Shown here in pieces: positions 56,354-64,000 of a stretch of 64,000 nucleotides of DNA. Numbering within the stretch: position 1 is the first letter of the stretch; every line of letters starts with the position of its first letter. Location: NCBI GenBank assembly GCA_037074615.1, contig CM073518.1, forward strand, positions 10,354,001 to 10,418,000, read 5' to 3'. The notes beneath the pieces were generated by a model. The model searched no databases. It saw only the letters and a program-made list of their open reading frames with translations, and was not told the DNA's origin. The stretch is from Leucaena leucocephala (taxonomy: Eukaryota; Streptophyta; Magnoliopsida; Fabales; Fabaceae). The position numbers and the translations under genes are program-made.

Positions 56354-57648
56354 TGTCACATCCTATTTTTTCCCTATCTGTATGGAACAGATAGTGGAAC
56401 CTGTAAGGGACGGATAGAGGAAAGAGTTTTGGAAGGGATTGTGACGATGATCAGAAGAAATAATAAAGGTCAGATGAGTTTTAAAGAAAAGAGGGACTAA
56501 ACTGAAAATTTTAAAAGTTTCATGGTGCAAAATGGAAGTACACGTAAGTTATGGGCCATTAAGTGTAATTATAAAAAGTTAAGGATCAATTTAACACAAC
56601 ATGAAATTTTGATTTGAGATCGTGATGAATTGGTATGAATTTCTGAAGTTTAGAAAAATTAGTACAGTATCTTCGGAACCTTAGAATCAAATAAAATTTT
56701 ATAGTAAATTCTTATAATTAATATGAAAATTTATGAAACTGATAAAACTCAAAAAATGACTTATGTAGAATTTATTATAGAATTTAAAGTAGAATAAAAC
56801 ACCCGATAAATACTTTTCAGGTGAATTTCTTGGTAGTTGAGCCCATGAAGGCAAGGGACCGCGTAGAAGGCCTAAAATGGTGCCTCAAAGGCCCAATGAT
56901 ATTTCAGATAGGTATGTTGGCTAGTGCTAATAAAGACCCTAAAAAATATAAAATTATGAAGATGCCATTATGTTATGTAAAATTATGAAAATGCCCCTAT
57001 GTTGCAATACTGAACAGGAGATGAGTGGAGGGTATTTTGGTCATTTGGACAGGGTTGAAACGCTAAGGGAGATACAAGAATGATTAGTCAGAGTCAGTAT
57101 ATGTTCTGATAAGATGTAAAGAGGTGTGAAACGACAATTATACCCTTAAGGCCATTATAGTGTAAGATAGTGAACCAAGGGCATTTCAGCCATTTTCCAA
57201 AGGATGGTAAGCAGATAAATACCCAGTCTAATAATGCCAATGGTAAAAAAATTTGGATACTAGATTTAAGGTCAAAAAACATATTATAGAATCTCAGAAA
57301 AATTAGAGTTATTAAAACAATCTGGTTTTTGTGAAATTTGACTGGGCCAGTACCGGATTGGGCTAAAATTTTTTCAATTGGATCCTAGCCCTAAATTTGC
57401 CAAACAAGGCCCTAAATGATGTCATGGATGATGTCATAAAGTGGCTTCTAGGTCAAGCTTGATGCAAGAATGAATATGGACCATTAGATCAAATAGTGAA
57501 AGATTAAATCCTAGCCATCCATTTCCATCAAAACTTTTCAATATATACCCCTTCATTTCTGCACATTCACGCCAAGCATTGGGAACCATGGGGAGCAGCT
57601 ACCAAAATGGATTTCAAGCAAGAATAAGAGGAAAATCAAGTAGCTAAA
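56354..57648 (+). repeat. E 3' LTR (truncated or interrupted at right)
   Basis: Starts TGTCACATCCTATTTTTTCCC, matching 36990 on. It includes general features of gypsy-type LTRs here (caaaggcccaatgat, attttggtcattt). It lacks a normal end because B3 begins at 57649; the final TGTTTCA part is not seen. Confidence 0.75.
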
Positions 57649-59957
57649 TGTACATCCTTACTTTCGTATGTCTTAGGGACCATTCAGTAGCATTTAGAAC
57701 CACTTACAAGATCTTGGAAGTCCATTAGCTAAATCTAGAATTTTTACTCTTGACGAGTTACTGTTCGTATGGTATTCTAGATTCAGCGACGAACTTCAAA
57801 AAATCATAATTAATTATAGAAATATCAAAATGAAGTGGTTCAAAATTCTACTCGAAGCTAACATCTCAAAATTTAATGGAAAAATAAGTTTCTGACCAAA
57901 TGCTTAGCCAATTGATACAGTTTATTCGTCAAAGTTTACTGTTCATTTGGTCAAAAATTCTGAAACGGATTCTGGTCCCATTTTTGGAAAATTCATTCTC
58001 TTTGTACAGACATCGAAATAAGGTGTTCTTGATGTCAAAATGAAGCCTAACATGTTTACTAAATGACTGTAAAATCTCATACATTTATTCCATCATTTAC
58101 ATGTAAAATCTCACAAATATTTTTGCTTGCTTGTGAAAGTGTTAACATTGTGTAATGTGCATGCTTCAATGTATCATATGAATTACAATTGGCCAAAGTA
58201 ATCATAGAAATAGAGCTTCAATCATATACACATATGCAACACAATTCAACATAGCCATAACACAACCAAGCATATATTCAATACATACAAGTTTAGGATA
58301 AGTTTACTACCTTATTGCTTTACTTCCTTTCACTTTAACTTTGCTTCTTACTTCTTACTTTTCCTTGATGTGTGGCTGCCTCTTTTGAGTCCACAATCAA
58401 ATCCTAACATCACATAATCATCCATTCATTACAATCTAACTTCTCTTGAACATTGAGCTTACTTAACTACATTAACTTTCTTTAATCTTTACTAATTGAC
58501 TTGGCATTTGAATCAATTGATGTCTTGACTTTACCTAGCACAATTTCATCTTTTGAATCCATTTATGAGCTTAGAATCATGAAATTTCAGCTCCCATGCA
58601 CTATTCTGGATAGATTTACATAACTCCCCTTTCTCTTTCAAAAATTCTCCTTTTAATTCCAATGCTTCCAATACTTGTTTCTCCACTTTATCCCACACAA
58701 CTTTTCATTTTAAAACCATTGGAAGCATCAAAATCATGAAATTCCAATCACTGTTCATACGAGTGAACAGTAACAGAGAAGAATTAAAAAAATTACAACT
58801 TTCAATTCCAATGCTTCCAAGGTTCAAAACCTATGTAATCCTACACAAAATCATCATATAAATTCAATGGAAGCATTAGATCATTGAAATTCCATCTCCT
58901 TCTATCATACACAGTGTAGACCGAAAGGTATCATCCATGGCAAAGTCAAGAATATCAACTTGATTCAATAACCAATCATCTAACTAGCTTGTTTAAGCAT
59001 CAATTTCATAGTTTTAACTTAATTTTCCTCTTCCTCCTTTAACTTCGAATTTTGGACAGCAAGGGTTCCAAGGGAAGAATGAAGTTTCTAACCATTGAAA
59101 CCTACGTTTCTTCCTTCCAAAACACTTATAAATAAACTAGGAAGGATCTCTTACCTTAGGTACTTGCTTAGGTGGCTTCTCCTTGATCTTATTTTGAGTT
59201 CTCTCCTCATTTTGGCATGGTTTCCCCAAGGGTCCTCTAGGTGCACAAAATTGTGAAGGAGGAAGGGGGTATTTATAGCCAAAACTTTGGCACCTTGGGT
59301 CAATAATGTCCTCACTTGTCCTAATTATTACAATGGCCTAATCTTGAACTTGATTGGTTGGTTTTTGGATTAATTAACCTTAATCATCATTAGGTTAATT
59401 CTTATATTATTTTATTACATTTTAGCACATGGGATAATCTTCCTTTCCTCTTCTTGGTGCCATGTGTAAAGCTTGTGGGACCCACCATGTGCAAAACCCT
59501 AATTCACCTTTATCCTTTTTCTTTTCTTTTTCAAAAATTCATAAATTATTCATTATTGAACTTGGGCTCCAAGACAACTTGTGGGACTTATTGGGCTGCC
59601 CTAGGACAAAATATTGTGTCTCTTTTAGGTCCAAAAGCTAATTAGCACAAATCCGAATGTACTTCCCTTATACTGATATCCTTAAAATTAACCTGATCTT
59701 GGAATAAATGCTAAACACCTCTTTTAATGGTTCTAACATTTTTAAAAATTAATTCTAATATAAAATAAATTCTTTGCAAAGTTTCATAATTTTCTAAAAT
59801 CCAGAAGTCCTGATAAAAATTCCTTACGTTTCCTCAAAACCCTTTATCGGTGTTTAATTTCACCTTAAATTCTATAATTAATTCTACAGGACTCATTTTC
59901 AACTTCTGTCAGTTTCATAAATCCTTATATTATTTATAAGAATTTTCTACCAAATTT
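57649..59957 (-). repeat. B3: family-B LTR, minus, right end lost
   Basis: Starts TGTACATCCTTACTTTCG (variant of TGAAACATCC) and follows B2 collinearly, but the hairpin-containing core near 58090-58130 is deleted. TATA box 59270-59277. The match to B2 stops at about 59957, roughly 240 bp before the LTR 5' end. Left flank ctaaa; no second TSD. Confidence 0.85.
59270..59277 (-). promoter_or_regulatory. TATA box of LTR B3
   Basis: TATAAATA on the minus strand followed by CCCCC. Confidence 0.6.
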
Positions 59958-60005
59958 GTTGGATCGCTAGAGGGACAAGAGAAAGAGGCAATAGCGATCC
60001 AACCA
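59958..60005. other. Fold-back junction between B3 and C3
   Basis: GTTGGATCGCT (59958-59968) and AGCGATCCAAC (59993-60003) are perfect 11-bp inverted repeats. Between them CTAGAGGGACAAGAG (59967-59981) is the exact inverse of the copia LTR text at 60024-60038. It looks like a template-switch repair scar. Confidence 0.75.
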
Positions 60006-61403
60006 TGAACGACGTGCTAGAGCCTCTTGTCCCTCTAGGGTTTTCTCAAGATTCCGTCCTCGCCGTCTCTATTCCGGCAGATTCTAATCTGCAAACCTTT
60101 TGCACTCTCCTTGCCCCTTTTTCTCTTGTGTGTTGTGTTGTGTGTAGAACCCTAGCTCCTAATGTCAAATATATAGGATGCTATCAGGCTTCTAATTGGG
60201 CCGGGCTTCAGAATTAATCTTATATTAATTCTAAAATTAATACAATATCATATATTGCATAATTTGATAAGAAACTAATTAAATAAATATGGTTTTTATT
60301 AAATCCGTCCCACAGATTTAAGTCACCTATTTATTTAATAAAGATAAGACAGAATTATATTTGATTTATTCTCATAAATCAAATTTGAGATATCTTATCA
60401 ATTTGAATTTCAAATTCAAATAGATCATATCCATTTAAATTCAAATTCAAAAGTGATAGAGATTTAATTTATCCTTATAAATTAAATCTTGCAAATATCT
60501 CTTATATAATATATAAATACAAATATATAAATTCACCCTAGATTATTCATTTAATCAAGATATGTCTTAGATTCAATGAACCTGGACATCACAGCTCGAG
60601 TTGGGCTATTTTGTGTGCGACCCTGTAGGCCCATATGAAGTTGGCAGTGGCCCAGTTACTATACTGACCCACAAGTCGTAAGCGGTCTCTAGCAAGGCAT
60701 TACGACTACCCAAAACATATGAGGATCGATAAACGATGTAACCTTTCATACAACCATATCACGTCCCTTTTGTCACACGATATTTCGGTCAAGGATGAGG
60801 CATGGTGAACGTCATCCTCCTGTTCCTGACCGTTACTTTCTCGATCCCTGAGTAGTCTGAATATAGAAATGGAACTACCCTTCCATTCCAGTATGGCCAT
60901 ACATTTCTCAGACTCACTCATCGAGGGGCCCAGTAATATCTCTCTACGAATGTGAGGGACAAATTCCATCTTGACCATTCACATTCCTCCGCATGAAAAA
61001 CCACTAAGCCCGAGCATAGCCTTTATGATCACTCGGTCAAAAGTGACTTTTGACTAGGTCAAAGCTGAGCGTTTGTCATGTAGGAATCCATGATGATCTC
61101 AGGTCAAAGGGCATAGTGACATGGCTTGTATATGAGAGAAGCTTATGACTTGACCCATGCAGCTCTCTCATAGCGGGTCGGTCCAGCACCCTGTACTCTT
61201 ACATGTGCCTATGACTTTGATTTATATCTCTATATATCTTCAAAGTCATATTGGTCTTATTTCATCTTTTCTCCCGCATAGATGACAGACCAGGGATATT
61301 TAGGATAAGATCATGAGTTATCCAAGGTTGGTCATCACAGTAAACATGCAAATAATGTGATAACTTGATACAATGATTGGCCCCTAGGGCACAATTTCCA
61401 ACA
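60006..61403 (-). repeat. C3 3' LTR, truncated (C1 family)
   Basis: Matches C1 LTR from about 459 to its inner end. The part with the GTCGCGAC array is missing. The inner CA is at 61403, then the PPT (61404-61416). Confidence 0.93.
60706..60978 (-). CDS. 90-codon ORF in C3 LTR (function unknown)
   Basis: Same ORF as 1200-1472 with a single base change (Leu to His, DDVHHAS). The flanking LTR has diverged far more. Coding status unproven. Confidence 0.3.
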   Translation of the reverse strand: MVKMEFVPHIRREILLGPSMSESEKCMAILEWKGSSISIFRLLRDRESNGQEQEDDVHHASSLTEISCDKRDVIWLYERLHRLSILICFG

Positions 61404-61416
61404 TCCTCCCACTTGC
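61404..61416 (-). other. C3 polypurine tract
   Basis: Identical to the C1 tract at 1898-1910. Confidence 0.9.
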
Positions 61417-61439
61417 ACTAGGAACAATCATTAATTTGT

Positions 61440-62697
61440 CTCAATCCTATTGATCAAACATGAAGATCATGTTTTTCCTGCACAAGCGACTTTGTTAGAG
61501 GATCAGCAACATTATCTTCTCTTTCTACCTTGCATATTTTTATATCACCTCTATCATTGATTTCTCTGATGAGATGAAATCGCCTGAGTATATGCTTGGT
61601 CCTTTGATGTGACCTAGGCTCTTTGGCCTGTGCAATGGCACCACTATTGTCACATAACAAAGTTATTAAATCTGAGATGGTCGGTACCACCCTTAGTTTA
61701 GTAATGAACTTCCTGATCCAAACGGCCTCCTTAGCTGCATCAGATGCAGCTATATACTAGGCTTCTGTTGCAGAATCTGCTATAGTGCTCTGCTTAGAAC
61801 TTTTCCAGCTTACTGCTCCATTATTCAGGAGGAATATGTATCCAGATTGAGATTTCTGGTCGTCTTGGTCAGTTTGGAAACTTGCATCTGTGTAACCAGT
61901 TACATAGAGCTCATCATCCAATCCACCATAGACCAAGAATAAGTCCTTAGTCCTTCTCAAGTACTTAAGGATATTCTTGACAGTAGTCCATCGGCCCTCA
62001 CCGGGGTCCTATTGATATCTGCTAGTCATACTTAAGGCAAATGAGACATCCGGTCGAGTACATAACATGGCATACATGATGGATCCTATGGCCGAGGTAT
62101 ATAGAACCTTACTCATGCGACCTCGCTGATCAAGTGTACTAGGACCAAATCCTTGCTGAGGTGAATACCATGAGACATGGGTATGAAATCCATCTTTGAT
62201 TCCTGCATATTAAACCTATACAGTATCTTGTCTATATATGTGCTCTGACTGAGTCCTAGAAGTATTTTAGATCTATCTCTATAGATCCTAATTCCTATGA
62301 TGTAGGTGGCTTCACCCAAGTCTTTCATTGAGAAAGACTTTCCTAACCAAGACTTGACAATCTGCAAGGTAGGATGTCATTCCCAATAAGTAGGATGTCA
62401 TCGATATAGAGTACTAAAAACACAACTGTGCTCCCACTAACCTTCTTGTACACACAAGGTTCATCAATGTTTTGAAGAAATTCAAACTCTTTGACTACTT
62501 CATCAAAAAGATGATTCCAACTCCGAGATGCCTGCTTCAGTCCATAAATGGACCTTTGAAGCTTGCACACCTTACCAGACTCCTCGGAACGTACAAACCC
62601 TTTAGGTTGTGTCATGTATACATCCTCAAGGAGCTTTCCATTAAGGAAGGCTGTCTTGACGTCCATATGCCATATTTCATAGTCATAATATGCTGCA
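61440..62697 (-). pseudogene. C3 RNase H and reverse transcriptase, partial
   Basis: Copia RT-RNase H of the C1 family, cut by LTR A7 at 62698 in the codons just before HMDVKTAFLNG. The RT active site (YIDDILL) and RNase H boxes are present. Lesions include a 1-bp loss near 62376, a 2-bp loss near 62145 and an in-frame TAG at 61757-61759. The C-terminus is better kept than in C1, with ADPLTKSL in frame. Gag, integrase and 5' LTR would lie right of the window, beyond A7. Confidence 0.92.
62693..62697. other. Putative TSD ctgca, left copy, of A7
   Basis: Five bases before the LTR TG; the right copy is outside the window. Coincidentally the same word as the D-el TSD. Confidence 0.5.
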
Positions 62698-64000
62698 TGT
62701 AACACCCCAATTTTTAGGCCAGAGACTTAGGAAGTAGACTGAAATAGATATATCCCTTTAAGCAGAAGTCCTGGAAACATACAGAGGGTGTTTAGGGACT
62801 AAACTGTAAATAAGTGAAAGTCCAGGGACTTATATGTAAATAGTGGAAGTCCCTAGGGATATGATGGCCATTTATGCAAAGAAAGGGATTAAATTGCAAA
62901 AGAAAGAAAATGAAGGGGCTTAAGTGCAATTATGGAAAGTATAAAGACAAAAAGGAAAAGTAGACAAAAAGGTGGGGTACTTAAGTGTAATTTTATCCAA
63001 ATAAAAGGGACTTAATTAAAAAGAAGAAAAGTTCCCTGGGGCTAAAGTATAATTAAAGAAAGTCAGGCCGGAAGTGGTTTGGACTGTCCGGAAGCATTTC
63101 AGTCCCAGATTTCACCGGTAGAGAGAGCAAGTGACGCTCGGTAATCTGGCTTAATACAGGAATATTTCAAGACTCCAAATAGCCATAATTGATCTGATAG
63201 TCCAAAAGTTATAAAAATTCCTACCGGATATCCTAGATATCAGATCTAAGTGAGAAAATACAGGATGATACATCCTAATGGGGTGGATATCGGGAAACTG
63301 ATAGAATACAGATAGGAGGCCTGTAGAAGAAGTTATTCGCAAATTAGAAAATCCAGATGGGAGTGTGAGGCCTCCGGGTATCCGATAGGGAGATTTATCG
63401 GTATTTAAAAAGGGACTGAATGAGTTCGGATGACCTCAGTCAGATGACTGTTATGACCCACAGGGATGCCAGAACACAGTAGGCCAGTGTATCTGGTAAA
63501 AGGACCCGGTGTCCGGAGATGTGTAGAAACGATGCATAATAGTTAAAGTACTCGATGAACATGGGCAGGGGAAGATTCCTCGTAATGCATTCCATGAAGG
63601 TAATGGACCCTGAAAGACCTAATAGTGGCTCCATCAAAGGCCCAGTAAGACCCTTGGACTGATAGGTGGGCCAGTGTTCGGCAGAACCCCGGAAAAGTAT
63701 GAAATTACAAAAATGCCCCTGTGTTGTACTAAAGGGTAAAAGATGAATGAAGGGCATTTTGGTCATTCTGGATAGGCCCAGGAGCCAAGGTACATACAGA
63801 TAAAGTTACTCAGAGTCAGTATATGCCCTGACAGGGTACAAAAGGGTATAAAATGACAATTTTACCCTTAGGGCTAAGATAGTGCAAGAAAGGGCACCCA
63901 AGGGTATTTTGGTAATTTGCCAAGGGATATTTCTTGGGAATCCAGCCATCAGAGTACTTGAGCTTGATCAGAGACCCAAGATAATATTCCAAGGCCCAAA
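62698..64000 (+). repeat. A7: family-A LTR, 5' part
   Basis: TGTAACACCCCAATTTTTAG..., collinear with A1 (reverse complement) and A4. It runs off the window before the TATA box. Solo LTR or element start cannot be decided. Confidence 0.9.

Larger units (their letters stand above)
36990..57648 (+). mobile_element. E: decayed chromovirus with four nested insertions
   Basis: Plus-strand gypsy element bounded by related LTR pieces (36990 on, 56354 on). Own parts after removing A5, A6, D1 (with D-el) and D2: 36990-37311, 40248-40323, 42403-42749, 48519-49293, 52229-56353 and 3' LTR 56354-57648. Gag, knuckle, protease, RT and integrase relics match G1. It contains more stops than any other element here, with no open section over about 62 codons. 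Confidence 0.78.

Overview
This window is plant nuclear DNA, most likely from a dicot, and it consists almost entirely of nested LTR retrotransposons. No cellular gene, tRNA, rRNA or bacterial-type feature could be supported. The evidence is Ty1/copia and Ty3/gypsy (chromovirus) gag-pol remnants, primer-binding sites complementary to initiator tRNA-Met, polypurine tracts, TG...CA long terminal repeats and repeated 5-bp target-site duplications (TSDs). The TSDs allow most insertions to be placed to the base. Species cannot be named from the sequence alone.

Layout, left to right. (1) 1-11299: a minus-strand family-A LTR (start outside the window) split by C1, a complete minus-strand copia element at 26-8974 with TSD ctagg and nearly identical 1.9-kb LTRs. 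(2) 11305-24968: two chromovirus bodies in tandem sharing one 5'-truncated LTR. G2 survives only as an integrase piece. G1 has leader, an extra ORF, gag, protease, RT, RNase H, integrase, chromodomain and 3' LTR, with a solo LTR (B1, TSD gatgc) inside its RT-RNase H region. (3) 24969-25717: the end of an older, diverged LTR; then about 1.5 kb unassigned. (4) 27240-36989: C2, an old minus-strand copia element split by solo LTR A4 (TSD cctta), itself split by solo LTR B2 (TSD ccaca). (5) 36990-57648: E, a heavily decayed chromovirus inserted in C2 gag. E contains solo LTRs A5, A6 (TSD gaggt), D1 (TSD cagtg) and D2 (TSD gaata); D1 in turn holds a complete small non-autonomous element, D-el (TSD ctgca). 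(6) 57649-62697: B3, a minus LTR cut off at a fold-back junction, fused to C3, a truncated copia copy of the C1 family. (7) 62698-64000: the start of another family-A LTR (A7).

The elements are parasites of the genome rather than cooperating genes. Gag would package RNA, protease/RT/RNase H/integrase would copy and insert it, and the chromodomain of G1 would be expected to target chromatin. Every pol examined is broken by stops or frameshifts. D-el has no recognisable proteins, but its leader matches that of G1, which suggests it was moved in trans.

The most interesting signals lie in the LTRs: (a) a hairpin kept in nearly all gypsy-type LTRs, with one paired compensatory change; (b) palindromic GTCGCGAC arrays in both a copia LTR and a gypsy LTR; (c) a roughly 455-bp island in the copia LTR, containing a 90-codon ORF, that is far more conserved between C1 and C3 than its flanks; (d) mosaic LTRs that swap 5' and 3' modules; (e) D-el, whose LTRs lack the TATA-containing core yet look recently transposed; (f) an intact 229-codon ORF ahead of gag in otherwise broken G1. 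Comparisons were made by eye, so all difference counts are approximate.
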